A stretch of DNA of 64,000 nucleotides, from positions 16,167,964 to 16,231,963 of the forward strand of contig NC_034438.1 of NCBI RefSeq assembly GCF_002078875.1. The letters run 5' to 3'. Below, piece after piece: positions 13,489 through 27,073 of the stretch (the stretch's first letter is position 1; each line of letters begins with the position of its first letter). The notes under the pieces were generated by a model. The model searched no databases. It was given only the letters and a program-made list of their open reading frames with translations, and was not told the DNA's origin. Source of the stretch: Numida meleagris. Its lineage: Eukaryota; Chordata; Aves; Galliformes; Numididae. Made by a program: the position numbers and the translations under genes.

Positions 13489-13500
13489 CTGGCAGCTCAT
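10697..13500 (-). CDS. MOCS2: Molybdopterin synthase sulfur-carrier subunit MOCS2A (exons 1-3)
   Basis: This is the small MoaD-type subunit of molybdopterin synthase, a cytosolic enzyme of molybdenum cofactor synthesis. In this family the C-terminal glycine carries the thiocarboxylate that donates sulfur to cPMP. Coding parts on the minus strand are exon 1 at 13489-13500 (MSCQ), exon 2 at 13200-13321, and exon 3 at 10697-10823 up to TGA. Introns are canonical: CAG/GTGAGT, a CGCCCGCAG acceptor, CCCAG/GTATCG and CCCTTCAG/G. The Arg45 codon is split between exons 2 and 3. The product is 86 aa, close to the human 88. It opens with VTVLYFARSAEL, has the conserved core VVFAVRQEY, and ends in PPISGG with the diglycine at residues 85-86. 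The start is fixed by the four codons before the exon 1 donor. It has a weak context (T at -3, A at +4), and no ATG precedes it in the promoter-proximal 300 bp. MOCS2B follows on the same strand. Confidence 0.95.
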
Positions 13501-13740
13501 GGAGCCGCCGTCCCCAGGCGGGCACCCTCGGCCTCCCGGCGGCCCCCGCGCCTGGCCCCGGCCCGCCCCTTGCGGCCTGCGGCTGCAGCGAAACGCGGCC
13601 GCGGCCCTGGCCCTAGACGCTCGGCAGGGCTGGGGTGCGCCGGGTGTTGGTTGGAGCGTGCGCTGTTCGGCCGAGCCGCGGTTCGAGGCAGCCCGGTTTG
13701 GAACGGCCTGTAATTCTAGGAACGGGCCCTTAAAAGGCGG
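13210..13740 (-). promoter_or_regulatory. MOCS2: CpG-island promoter and 5' UTR of MOCS2
   Basis: This is the only strongly GC- and CpG-rich stretch in an otherwise AT-rich window. It covers exons 1-2 and about 240 bp upstream of the MOCS2A start. An Sp1-type GC box (minus strand AGGGGCGGGCC) lies at 13560-13570. No convincing TATA box was seen, as is usual for a housekeeping CpG promoter. The minus strand has no ATG between the MOCS2A start and about 13816, so the 5' UTR probably lacks upstream ATGs. The exact transcription start cannot be read. Long open frames here on both strands follow from the GC richness and are not genes. Confidence 0.75.
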
Positions 13741-16700
13741 ATTTTGAGATGGGTGCAGCCTTTGCAGTGTGAGAGGATTTTCTACAAGTGGGTGCAAATG
13801 TTATGCGTTCACTGCATGGAACTCATCATACATCATTTGAGTAGCATAGGTATACCTAATTTTCCAAAGCCCAAAATCTATTAAAACATTGTTAAAACTT
13901 TTCTGGAGTACAAAGGTTGCAGTGACACGACATCACCTGTCTCCCCACAGACAGCTATAGGCCTTCAGCATTTGCTCGCCCCAGAGGAACATGAGCTGGT
14001 GGCGAGCAGTTAGGAAACAGAAGACGGCAGAGCAGGACATATGCCAGGGAGACCTTGGCAGTAGTTCTGCCAGCGCAGCTGTGCCCCCAGCGCCGTGTGG
14101 CCAGGGTTATTTCTGTACTGTTCATCAGACCATACTTGTAACCCCCTGGCCAGCAAACAGCCTCTTTCCCATCCCATCAAACTGGGAAATCGGTAATTGC
14201 TCATGGTGACATGGTGCTTGTGGTGTGCCAACAGGTACCTGCAGTGTGAGCAGGTAGTGGCATCCTGATTAGGAGCAAAAAAAAAAAACATGAAATGCCT
14301 TCAGAATAAGTACTAGTATCCTGTTATTTCAGAAGATCACTGACAATGGAAACAGACCTTCCTGTGTATAATTCTTGCCACTGACTTATAAGGAGAGGGC
14401 AGTAGTGCAGTTTTCTACTGTACAATGAAAGTTAAAGTGATAACAAAGTTTTTCAAAAAGATGCACTACAGAAACAATTGCACCCATGGAGTATGCATTT
14501 TGTACTTCTTAAACAGTACACCATGTCTTAATTCTCTGCAGTGAGGAACAAATGTGTTATTTTTTTAAAACTCTATTCTTTTGCTTATGAATGATTTAAC
14601 TACTGTCACAAAGTGAACTCTCCATGTGTCAAGTAAATAAAAGGGTTGTTTTTTTATCTGGGCTGCGTAATTTTGGATCTTTACATCTTAAACAGAATAG
14701 ATAATTTTGACAAGGTGTGCATGACCTAGCCAATGGCTAGAAAGTGGCTGGCACATTTTTCCAGTGCAAAAGATGTGTCATGGATGTCATGTCCTCAGAG
14801 TCAAGCAGATTGTAAATGGGCTCAGCTGGAGCAAATTATCGTCTCAGTTCACAAAACAGTAAGCTCCAAAAGATTTATTCATAGAGTTGGGGTAGGATTT
14901 GGAGTGAGGTCCACTATGGAATAAGGACAGAGCAGTTAGTTACAGATTGCAAGTTTCTGGATTTTCCTTGAGTTCCAGCTAATAACTTGCCAAAGCCACT
15001 TCTTGAGCTTGCTTGAAAGGGTGGCTCAGTCCTTAGCTCTGTGTTATGTGACTCAAAGGCAAAATTTGGCCTAAGTTGTACAGGAGTAAAACAGGATATG
15101 TGACTCTTTAAATCTAGTAATTGTGTTCTAGAACCAGCAAAAGAAGTTAACCGTTTTTAAGAAAAACTGAGGTGTATTGTCGTCGTCCAAAAAAAACTGT
15201 CCCTAGATACCTGTTAGTTCTGGAGTTTTTTTCTTCCAAGAAGATCAGACTCAGAAACACCTTCTTTGATTGCAGAAGTGACTTTTATTGAGATTGCTAC
15301 TTTTTTAGCTTGACTTTTTTGTGTTTTGTCTTTGGTGAGTATGGGTACCTACGTAAAATGAAATTAGAGATATTTCTAAAGACCTGGAGTAAACACATTG
15401 TAGAGACTGGGATTTCAAAACTGTCTTTTCTTTAAGATTCCTATAATCTCTGTCCACATCATTTTTCCTTTAATGTATTGTCCATTTTGGATCCTTGTTT
15501 CAGGTGCCATTTTCTTCCTGAGTATCTGCAGAATGTAATGGTTAGTTCTAAGTGTCATTTATTGAGTCTAATATTTTAAATTAAATCTTGTCCTAAGGCA
15601 TGGTCTTTGCTTTTGTGTACAGGTGTGTGTGCATGCTCCCACATCCATATGTATATTAGCATCTTAAGTGATGCTTTTAAGGTGATGTTTTAAAGGCTGT
15701 GATGAAGACCTCCAAAGCAGACTTTTCCTTTTCTGTTTTCCAACCTTTCTTTGTTTAATACTGTTTAGTACTGAAAAAGTGCAAATCTTCCTGTACAGAA
15801 TTCCCTTATACCGCTGCAATAGAAACTTGCTTACAAATTCAAATAATATCAAGGAGGGGCAAATGCTGAGGAACTGCTGTCCTATTAATTTATTTCTTAC
15901 CTGCCTTACTTTGAACTTGGAGATCTATCTCGACTACACCCAGGCATTAGGCTTACTGTTTAAGGTGCTAATTATGCATTGTGCTGTTGAATTGAGAGAA
16001 ACACAGCAGAGAGAACAACACTTAAGTAGGAACACCAGTCTGCTAGTCCTAAGCTATTTTTGTAATAATTGATTACAGAATTTGCTACAAAACCTACCTG
16101 GGCATGTTGGAAAAACCAAAGAGGAATGAAGTGTTGACATATTATTAATTTTATTAATTTCTTTTTACCAGTGATTTACTTAGTGTCACTGCAGCAAAAG
16201 TGACTCTTTAGGACTGCAAAAGACTGTGACTGCCTAACATATGGTATATATTCTGTTTCATTTTGTTTTCATTTTAGACATTTTCATAGTACTATTTGTA
16301 TAGATCATGAGTTACTGCTGTTAAGTTCAAATCTATACTTAAGAAGTGTTGAGAGAACTTCTCTTATTCCTATTTTACAGTTGTGATGAATTTAGATACA
16401 CCTGAGTGCATCTGTGGTATATACCAGTGATTTAGGTATTGATGCGTAACACTGTAGTTAAAAAAAAAATGCACACAACTGCTTTACTTCATGCTTCCTG
16501 AAATAACCAGGGAGAATTATCATGATCTGGAGTAACCCTTCATTACTTGTTGCACCCTTCATTTATCTTGGGCTCCCAGCCAGATTTAGTCAGTTTATCA
16601 TTAACCTCCTGCTACCAAGTTCATCTGAAACCAAACAAAGCTGTTTGGAATAACCCACAAGGATCCCAAAGAGGGGCACGTATAAGAGATATGTCACCAT

Positions 16701-19700
16701 GAATTCCAGTCATTCCTCTGAATTTAGGTGTGAATTTGGCTTCAAACGTGTCAATATTGCTAATAATTTGGAAAACATTTCCTTCCTATTTGTGGAGGAA
16801 AGAGAGCTCTTCCCTCAGTTTACATGTTGGAAGAATGGGGAGGGGTGGAGAAGTGAAATTATGAATCTTTCTGAGGCACTGTGACCTCTAGAATTCCTGT
16901 GTGTGAGGTATATGTGGCCATTTGACCAATGTCTTTAACATCCCCCTTGGCACTCTTTGAAATTGTCTATTACAAAACAGATGGTGCAGTAGTTACTTTC
17001 TGAAGGGCTAGAGTAGCATGACCACATCTGGAATTAATCTTTAGCTCCCAAACCAATAGATCACCCAGTTTTAAGAGGGCCTTCCAATATAAATGCATTG
17101 CATAAGTACAGAGAAAGAATACACAGCTTTCAGGCAGAGTATAAGCAGTCTGAAACTGTTTCATAGTTCATAGGCACACAAGTCTTTCTGTTCAACTGTC
17201 TCATTTAAGGCAAGTTTTTTCTATAAGAAATTCCTTTTATTTTCATTGAGCAACAACAGTAATTAAAATACATAACTTCTTAAAAGAGATTTTAAAAATC
17301 CATAATCTTTCAAGTTTTGTATAATATCCTTTCTGTTGATGGCTACAGTAGTCCCAAAGAGATGAGCTTTTTAATTTTCAAACTGTTCTTTGCCCAAAGG
17401 GTAGCTGAAGGTTGTATTAAACCAGCATGCACACAGCACCATTCAAATAAAACTAGTTGTGGAGTTTGGGGTGTCTATTAAGTGGTATAACAACTGTTCT
17501 TAACAGTGATGGGAGAGATCATTAGGGTACTTATTGATGATGCCAGGGTAAAAACTGTTTCCACAGTCTTTAATGCCAAGGTGAAACATAAATTTTATCC
17601 CAAAAAACCTCATATTTCAAACGGCCTGGAGCTGAACTGCACCTCTCCATTCTCTGATCTGAAGGATCTAAATATTTAAAACTTTAACTGTGTTATTTGT
17701 CACTGTAAAAAAAAAAAAAATGTAATGTCAAAAATTCATTGCTTCCTACAAAGGTCCAAATAACAAAACAGTGATAGAGGCAAAGAATTTTCAGTGTTAT
17801 CAAATCTACAAATCATGTCTCTGACATTGTGTTTAAAAAGATAACATTTCTCTCATCCCTAGGATTTTGTTTGGCTGTTATGCACTTCTGTCCTTTTGTG
17901 TATCAGCTAGCACAGAGAGATGTGGAAGATGGGAACAACTGCAGGTTATTTATACGGTGTTAGTTTATATTCCAAGATTAAATTGTTGGCCTTCTAATTA
18001 TTAGAATGTGTAAGAATTTGAAACATTGAACAAGGTAAGTCACATTTCACAATACAGATTTGCTGAAGTCAATGGAATTCCACCAGAATTACCCTGATAC
18101 ACTGGTGGCTCATGAAAATAAAATCAACCTCTTTGCATGACCGTAACACGAGTTTTGAGGTAGACACTTGTCATATCAAATTACAGATTGCAGCTACTCT
18201 ATCTGTGAATTCTTTATAATCACTTTATAGATGCTTTACTTGAAAACTGAAACTTTGTTGAACTTTATCCAGTATTTAACATAAGTATCTTTATTTACCT
18301 CTAGAAGTGCACACAGTGCAATCATGACAGGGTATTCTGCAAATGCCAGTCTAGCTTAGTATTAAATTCTGATTGTATCGTATGATTAATTCTTTCAATA
18401 TCATTTAAAGTATTCCATTTGTTTTGCTTTCGAGCTTTTTTTTATACTTTCTGTGTAAAGGCTACACAGCTTATGCTGTAGAATACTTGGCTCACATCTT
18501 GATTAATTCTACACTTCAAGTTTAGCATTTTTGTGTAGTAGAGTCAAAAATGCAAACTCTTTCATAAGCTCTCTAAAGATACACTGGCAGCAGCTGTTCT
18601 TCACAGACAATACCTGTTGCAGGTGATGAGAGACGCCAGGGGTGGATCTGCCCTTACTCTTGCAGATTGTCTTCAGTGTGGAATGTGTCATGTTCCCACA
18701 TCTGCCTCCTTGCCATCTACATAGGAGCCTTTCTGATAGTCTGTAAATGTTGATCATCATGCACTATAGAAAACTGAATCAGTATTCTTATTGAAGTTTT
18801 TTGTTTCATTCACCTATTTTGCACATTACCAGAAAAAAAACACATCTAGATCATTACTGATAACATCTACGGAAGCTGATTAAACAGGAATGATTTCCAC
18901 CGGTCTATATACGCTTTACATATTCAAGTCTTATGTGTGTTAGTTGGCATCTGGAATGCTTTCTTTGTTGATAAGAAATGTATTTTTTCAGAAAATATAA
19001 TATTCAGCTGAAATTTTTCCAAACCCTGGAAAAACATTTTTTTATTAGTTCTCAAAGCCAGCCACTTGATAACTTTTACATTTTAATACAGAACAATAGT
19101 TTTTGAGAGAGACATTGTGACTATGCACTTAATAATGAGTTGAATCTTGTAGTTCAAATTTAGATTAAGAGCTATATCCTGACATCCAAGTAGGAACTTC
19201 TGCTTACAATTAAGCAGTATGGGATTACCTACGGTTCAAGAAAATAGTAAAACCTGTCCTAAAGAGTGTCCAAATTCTATGTGCAAAACAAAGACAGTAA
19301 ATTTCCTATTCCTCTGTTTTGTCTTAAAAGTTTTTTTCTTCCATAAATAAAAGCACAGACATCCACATGAGGGCACCAGCAGACATCTTATTCTCAGACC
19401 ATTGTGTAATCTGGTTCTGAAGTGAACATGTCAATCAATGGTGACTCTATCTTTATACTTACAAAGGTAGAGAGAAGATTGGAATCTTAAACATTACAGT
19501 TCCTAGTATCATTTTATTCTTTTTTATTCCAAGACAAAAAAATGTTTTTGGATTTCCCTGCATTCTACATTCAACAGATACCTTAAAATAAAACTTGTAA
19601 TCACATGTAGATGGGAGGATGTTAAGATTTTTAATGAAATAAAATTAAAATGTCTTTTTAACCTGTCTACATAATGACACAGAAATAAACTCTCATTAGA

Positions 19701-22700
19701 ACTGATAACATTTATTATTTCTTAGCTTTGAAATGAAAATAAAAATCCCAATTTTTAGCCTCATTTTTATTAAAACCACAGAAATATGCAGACAGCACCC
19801 ATTCCATTTGTAGAAGTTATACAATCTTTAAAAAAAAATGCAAAGAGCAATTACTGTTGCTCTATTCTGGGTTAGGCTGAGGATTCAGGACCAAGTCTGC
19901 CTCCTTCCTTTCCCTGCTGAACTCCAAGAACATTCACCAACATAAACACAGAACTTGAACAATCACGTTTCCTCTCCAACTCCCAGTGTCCAGGCAATCA
20001 AAACTGCTAAGGCATGATACTTTATTCAGTGGGCCAGCACAGTGCATGCCATGAGGAGGATATAACAATGTATTAGTTAAATAGGAAAGGTTACACCAAG
20101 TAGAATTCAGGGTTACTGCGTACAACATGAGATAATGCGTAGGATGTTTATCTTTGAAATCAACTGTACGGCATTTTAAAGAACAGAGAAACTTGACAGG
20201 AACTTCCAAAACACTTTGGAAATTATTTGGAAAAGCTGTCTTAACGTAGTAAGACTGATCTCTCTAGACTCAATTCAAGTGGAAACCCATGTGTTTTTCC
20301 AAAGAGTCATTCTAAAGAGCTGAATTAACTTGCTTACCCCTGGCCAAAGCTTGTTTCTCCATTGACTGTTGGGGTAGTCTGGAGAAATTCAGCTCTCTGG
20401 GCTAACTTTCGTCTTAGTGAGTGCTCTCCTGGTGGCAGGGAAACAAAATACTATTATTTAAAGATTAGAAATATCATGTAATATAGACTTCTGGAATGAG
20501 AAGGATCCAGAAAATGTTTGCATTCCAAAGAAGAAGACAAAGAATTGGAGAATTCAGAAAAGGTGTTGGTCTGAGGACTATCCTCAAAGCAGATACTTAG
20601 GCAGAAGCACATTTCTGAGTTTGAGAACTCAGATGCTGGAGTGGACATGAAGCAATTGTGATTATTAAATCTACTGAAAGTGCTGATGCAGAGTGGTGAC
20701 ATTAAGGAATCTTTAGGTTAGATTTTCTAAGAAAAAAATGGTGATCTGGAAGGACAGTAATTTACTCGTAATGGTAGTTAAGAAAGGTAGGAAGGGAGAA
20801 GTGGAATAAGAGTTATTTGATTGTCTTCCTGCATTGCTTTTTTTCTAAAGCACTTTTAAGGGGAAGTAATCATCAGAGTCATTAAGTATTGTAGTAAAAG
20901 AAATTCTAGTTGAACCACAAAGTATCCGTTGCGCTATCTAGAATACCAAGTTAGGTGAGTATGTATTCATCAGCTGACAAACTTGATTCCTTGGACCTTT
21001 GTTGATTGAGGTAAACTTTTTTATCAATGTGCTGCATCTGATACCAATTAAAAATGAGTATTTATGCAAATGAGTTTGAAACTGTTGCATTGTCACATGC
21101 TCAGCATATGGAGAATTTGCTGTGAGTTTCTTTTAACAGCTCCTCCAAGGTGAAGAGGAAACATGGCCATGCACTGTAGTCACTTTATTAAAGAGATTAG
21201 AGATGTTAGTTTGATGGAACATACCAGGAGACACTGGAAGATGCTTGAAGTCACTTTAGAACTGATTTTATATTAGAGTAGACATCAATTTAGTTTAACA
21301 TAGCTGATAGTACAAGAGAAATGAAAATTTCCATGTCTTGAGAGATGTCAAATCTAATCATAACATGGAAACTGAGATTTCAACATGGACATTAAGAAAA
21401 CAGAATTAATGCAGCAAAAGTAGCTTTGTTGCTGAGTAAAACTGAGTCTGTTGGTCCACTAAGCACTAAAGGAGTATTGACATCTGAGTGGAATTGTGAA
21501 GCTGGCACATCTCCACATGCCAGACTCCATTTGCTGCATATGAGTCACAGTCAAAGTGGCACTGACATCTCATAGGAGATTTTGAAGGCATCACAAGAAC
21601 TAGAACTAAGATAAGGGTTAAAAACAAAAGGCTATTAACTGAAACTAGTTTCTTTAGCTAGCTTCTGAACTAAGACCTGTCACAAATAATGGGAGCTGTT
21701 TTACCTAATTTTAGCTGTCCAAGTGTTATTTAGCTAGTGCTAATTTGTTGCTTAGTCTTCTTCTATATCTAGTGAAGAGACAGAAGCATGTACAGTTTCA
21801 GTCTTTCACACCAGCCTATCTTTGATACTTACCCTCAGCAGAATACCTGCTATCTAGAGACAACTGTGGAGCTTCAGTTTGTGACTAGATCAGATACCTA
21901 ACACTTTTTATCTCATTTCAGCTGGTAATGCTCTGTACCACATGACCAACTGGAAGTATGTTTACTCAGGCTTCTGGGAGCTCCTGAATCTGTTCAGCAT
22001 TTTATCAGTGATATTCTAATAAAAATAATGAGAAAGCAATGAAGTAGAAGAGCTGTCTAGATGCTTAGTTATAATATAGGCTTTGAACACAAAACAAGGG
22101 TCATTGCATGGGAGAATGATGACTCTTTAAAATGGTTATAGTCATAACTAGAGAAGTCACATTTCCCTCTGAAGTTCTGTCTTTCTATAGATATTCAGTG
22201 AGAGCTTGGATCTTGCATGTATCGAGTTTCTCTTACCACTTCAAATCACCAATGGAGTAAATTGTTTCAAACTGACTATTTCACAAACTGAATCCAAATG
22301 TGTTAACACAAAATTTGTGTGATACAAGTCATAAAGTTTTCTGAAAGGTTTCTACCTTTCCAGTGCTGTATTTGGAGTAATGCTGTTCAAAAAAATAGTA
22401 AAAGCAATAGTAAAAAAAAAAAAAATGTAAAAACATATACAAAAAAAAAAACAAAAAAACAAACAAAAAACCCCACATATCATGCATATTAAAAGAATAA
22501 TCCTTCCATGAGCAGAAGTATTAAAACATTGTCTGTGGATTAACTCAGATGACTCACAAGACTGCTACCGTGGAGATCTAATAATGATATATTTGATAAA
22601 GATATTAGGGCAAACAGCAGCAATGGCACTTGTTTTTTCCAGCTGTCATGTAAAGAAGAATTATAGTGTGACTTTTTTTAATTCAGGGCATCTCCTGGTT

Positions 22701-24155
22701 ATTTTTCCCTCAATACATTCCAGCATCAGGGCATATTTCTGTTCTTCCCTTCCATGCTTTATTCAGCTTTCACTGTTATATGCACTACAAGGGAACTGCA
22801 GCCTCCTTTCACAGGCAGCAGCAGGACACAGGCATGCTTGTTCCCAACTGAAGTTTGGTCTGAAGATAAAAACAGCAAACCTTTCCTCACCAGCCTTGCA
22901 GTGACTGGAGGGAACCATACTCTGTACTGGTGCAAACCAACATTATAAGGCTCTGGGAATAGTGAACCTGCATCTTTTTTAAAGAGCTAATGTCCTTTTC
23001 CATCGTATTATGCAGTAACAGTACAAATCGAAAGTGCTGATTAAGGTGATTAAGTATTGATTAAAATAAAGAAATGTATATTTACTGTTAAACACCACAC
23101 TTGAGGTAACACAGCTACTGAGATTCTGACTGATCAGAATTTATAGGTGATCCTACTTGTAAGTAGTCTTCTGTCTTCCCCTTAAGCCTATCTACCTAAA
23201 CTGTGAGGGGTAAAAATGGCTGGACTTTGAAGAACACCCTGTCTGCTTAATAAAAGGAGTGTGGTATGCATAGGCTTGAGTTTCACAGTTATATGTGTTT
23301 TCTGTCATGAGGACATTTAGAATCTTTTTGAAAGAATTTGCACATCTTGTCAAAATTCATAACATTCTTCAAGTATTGCAGATAACTACTTAGCACTAAC
23401 CTTTTTTTAATAATAAGCAGATACCGTCCAATCAACTTGATGCTAACAATTAGTGACCTAGTATTAAAAAGCTCATGAAAGCATTTGCTACTGTATTATG
23501 TGCACACATAGCATTTCTCATCCTGTAAGCACTTTCAGCTCGTGTTGCCAGCCTCACCATCAAATGTGGTAGCTGCTGAAAGCCCCCTAGCCCCAGCCAA
23601 AAAAAACTTAGCAAAGAGTATCAGTTCACCATGCAGCTGCATGGATGTTGATGCCAACTCAGCAGACAAGGTATGGGTGGGAACATGTAGTGGGAAGGTG
23701 GGATCATTTGTTTCAGCAGCAGTCTGGGGTTTATGCCAAAATAAACTGCTCATGGAACTACTGACTGAGGGTTGCCAATATTACACTGATATGGAAGTAG
23801 AAATTCATGCTGATAAAGACTTTTCTTAGTAATTCATAAACTTAAGAACATAAATGTGAAGCTAGTTTTCAGAACTCCAATATCAGAATGAAATTGTTCT
23901 CTCAATACTAGATCAAAAAAGTTTGAAAATTTGTGCATAAAGATGGTGTGCTGATGTCAAACAAATGAAGGTGAGAGTTAATGAAATTGAGTGCATTTCA
24001 TCTTCTGTCCATGCTCATCATTAGCTGAGCTGATGAGATGGGGTGCCAGTACCCCCAAGACACAGACTGGCATTGTGGGAAGACCAAGGGGTGGTGTCTT
24101 TGAGGTAAAGTTGTCCTAAATTATGAGAGTAAGTAAGTGTAAACTCTATGACCTC

Positions 24156-24185
24156 CCTTGCCTTGCCTTGCCTTGCCTTGCCTTG
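24156..24185. repeat. (CCTTG)6 microsatellite
   Basis: Six perfect tandem copies of ccttg, followed by degenerate ttttg and ccttc units in a pyrimidine-rich run. Confidence 0.95.
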
Positions 24186-24850
24186 TTTTGCCTTCCCTTC
24201 TCTTTTTTCTTTTCATATTAAAAACTCAGAAGTGATATTTTAAGTTAAAGAAATGATATTTGAAGTTGTGAAGAGAAATCTCTAGAATATCCAGTAACCT
24301 CCTACCATTAAGTAAGGGCTTATGGATTATTCAACTAATCTGGAATAAAGCTTTCACTGTAAAAGTTAATTCTCCAAAGTAGAAATTGATATGGAATTTC
24401 CTTTGGGCTCAGGACTCAGATCTCTGACCTGGGAAATGAATGTGATCTGTAACAAATCTAATATGGGCTCAAAAGCTACACAGCCTCCTCCAGTGACCCC
24501 AAGGTAATCATTCTTTTCTTCAGTGCTTCTGTAGCTACTAGTCCTTTGGTAAAATCATCTTGGGAAGACTTCTCAGGACTGAGGGAAAATGCCTCTTTTT
24601 AGTCCTCTCCTCCTGAATTCCCAGGAGTTTCTCAGTTTCATATAGCTCTGGCATCTGTCCAATTTAAAACTGGCCATTTCCAGTTTTAGCCTCTTTATAA
24701 TTAAGCTGGAATAATGCACACACTCATCCACATATGGATTAACATGGTCAGTGGAAGCCTGTAGCTAATAACCCTAGTAGATTTCAGATTTTGATTTGGA
24801 TTTTTCACTCGAACAGAAAGAGGATGGAACAGTCTGTGATTTCTTTTTGG

Positions 24851-24871
24851 AAAAAAAAAAAAAAAAAAAAA
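24851..24871. repeat. Poly(A) tract
   Basis: 21 consecutive A residues. No upstream retrotransposed sequence was recognised. Confidence 0.9.
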
Positions 24872-26028
24872 GTTGTTGCTTAATATAGTCATGCTTTTTT
24901 CTCTCCAAAAAGAAGGATAAGAGTTCACGTATTCAACTATCTTCAACATAGTGACATTGTTAGTTTTACAGTACAGCTTACATGGGAGAATGGATACTGT
25001 GTAAGTGAGGAAATGTGGCTTGGGAGTCATTTCTGCTGTTCTGTGTATTTTTCACTCTCTGGATACATGGCAATCCTGTTTTTGAAAGCTCCTGTATTCT
25101 AGCTTTACAGCTTTTTCAGTTTTTGCATCTGTGGAATCCCCTCTCTGTGATCAGGTGGTGACAGAGAAAATGTGAAGCTTGATGCAATTTGTGTTTGTTG
25201 CAAATCACAACATCACTTCATCTATATATACAAACTATAAAGACTTTTAACCTTGAGATTGTATGTTACTGAACAGAGATTTGTCTTTTTTTCTCATCCA
25301 GCTATGGATTCTTCTTCTCTGTGGTTTCTTTAGCAGGCTAGGGTAAATTAGAGTACAGGGCAGTTCTGAAATACATTTCATATTCTCACATTCAAAGATC
25401 AGTATTTGAAAGAACTGCAAATAAGCCACATAGTACCAGCACATCAATAAGATACAGCAACATATTCAAAAAGTAGGACCTGGGATGGAAAAGCAGAATG
25501 TGTTTCTTTCAAAGACTGCATTATTACTGTTTCTACATCTATGCTGCTACAATATTATATTGACCACTGTCAAGCATGTTTTATTGTTAGAATCAGATTA
25601 CTGACACTTGAGAGCTATTGCTACCATTTACTAAATGTGGAGGAGTGTATCTTATCTTTAACTTACAGAATATACTGGGAAAAAAATAGTGTTAATTGTC
25701 AGGAACAGATTTTACTTCATTCTGTAGGAACTGCATTCTGTTCAAATAGTACATTTGACATATATCAAATAGAGTAACAATCTTTTAAACTAAATATTTC
25801 CAAGCATGTGAGATTTTTGTACAATATTGCTAAGAGGAAGAAACAAATATGATAAAAATATACAAAATAATGCTATTAAGTATCCTTATTAAGACCAGTT
25901 TGTATAATTACATTTTCAGGCAGACTGAAGTGCAATAGATCACCATGTCCTTAAACACGATAACATGTCAAGCTGGAAACAGGGCCTGAGATCACAGGAA
26001 TACCAAGCAACAAAGCCTTCTGCTAGCA

Positions 26029-26250
26029 TTAGAATCATGGAATTGTAGAATATCCCAAGTTGAAAGAGACACACAAAGATCATTGAGTCCAACTCCCGGA
26101 TTCACACAGCACCACCCAAAATCCAAACTCCATATCTGAGAGCAGTGTCCAAACCTTCTGTGAACTCCAGCAACTTGGGGCTGTGACCACTGCCCTAGGA
26201 AGCCTGTTCCAGTGCCTGACCACTCTCTTAGTAAAGAATCTTACCAAAAG
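26029..26250 (-). mobile_element. CR1 LINE 3' fragment
   Basis: Minus orientation. The plus strand reads agaatcatggaattgtagaa, ttgagtccaactcccgg, accacccaaaatccaaactc and agcctgttccagtgcctgac, the reverse complement of a CR1 3' end. The minus strand gives an ORF2-tail-like peptide with RVVRHWNRLPRAVVTAP, a usual remnant of CR1 ORF2. An A-rich run follows at 26265-26281. Confidence 0.92.
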
Positions 26251-26734
26251 TGTTGTAAGGAAAAAGAAAAAAAAAAAAAACAAATCTGATACATTTGGCT
26301 ACAGCATTAAGTAAAGCATATATATTTCCAGAGAGAAAACACAAATATAACACCATTCTGTTGCAGAACACTCTCAGAACTCACGTACATCATCCATAAA
26401 TACCCTTGGAAAATCACTTGCACTCCCTGGAGCTGAGCATGACCATGAGGCATCCTAGCATCATTTCACTGAGCAATCCCAAGTGACCAGAGTGCCTCTG
26501 ATGGGACAGAGACATTTGTTGACAGGAAAACAGTAGGAATTTATAATATTATGCAACACCTTTTGCAACTATTTCAAGTTTAGTACCTTTGCTTGGCAGA
26601 ATTTGCAGTCAGATAATTCTTGCCTTTAATGGTATTAGCCATTATGTCAATATTACATTTAATCACAGGGAAAGAACAGAATAGTTGTAAACACTCTCAG
26701 GAAATAAGAATCAGTGGCAGAATTGATTTAAACT

Positions 26735-27073
26735 GACCCTGACAGTGAAGTGGTCTCATCACAAGTTGGAATGGCAGGTGTTGATCTCTACTGCTGACAA
26801 TGACAGGACCTGAGGGAACAGCATGGAGCAGCATCAGGGAAGGGTCAGGTTGTGGGTTACGAAAAGTTCTTCACCAGAGGGTGGTCAGAACCTGGGACAG
26901 GCTGCCCGGGGCAGTAGTCACTGCCCCAGGCTGCCAGAGTTCAAGAAGCATTTGGACAACTCTCTCAGACATGGGGTTTGAATTTTGGGTGTTCCTGTGT
27001 AGAGCCAAGGGTTGGACTCAGTGATCTTTGTGGATCCCTTCCAACTTGGGATATCCTATGATTACATGGTTCT
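26735..27073 (+). mobile_element. CR1 LINE 3' fragment
   Basis: Plus orientation. It contains gacaggacctgagggaacag, ttcaccagagggtggtcaga, gacaggctgcccggggcagt, ttggactcagtgatctttgt and cttccaacttgggatatc. The frame encodes VLHQRVVRTWDRLPGAVVTA, the degenerate C-terminus of CR1 ORF2. Same subfamily as the copies at 26029 and 44392, judged by the shared ORF2 tail. Confidence 0.93.

Larger units (their letters stand above)
13741..26028. other. Gene-free tract upstream of MOCS2
   Basis: About 12 kb of AT-rich sequence in which I recognise no exon, RNA gene or mobile element. It does contain an A-rich tract at 22410-22470, a pentanucleotide microsatellite at 24156-24185 and a 21-nt poly(A) run at 24851-24871. 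All open frames are under 110 codons and show no family motif. A transcript diverging from the MOCS2 CpG island could begin here, but nothing in the sequence proves it. Confidence 0.5.

Noticed and set aside
13205..13797. Long open frames on both strands in the MOCS2 CpG island (up to 180 codons)
   Set aside because: They overlap exons 1-2 antisense or in the wrong frame, are Pro/Arg/Ala-rich as GC-rich DNA dictates, and have no family motif.
23535..23829. Overlapping frames of 72 and 95 codons on opposite strands
   Set aside because: No family motif, no splice context; a Ser/Ala-rich chance frame.
26080..27024. Protein-coding genes from the RVVR..RLP..AVVTAP frames
   Set aside because: These are the usual degenerate C-terminal remnants of CR1 ORF2, not host genes.
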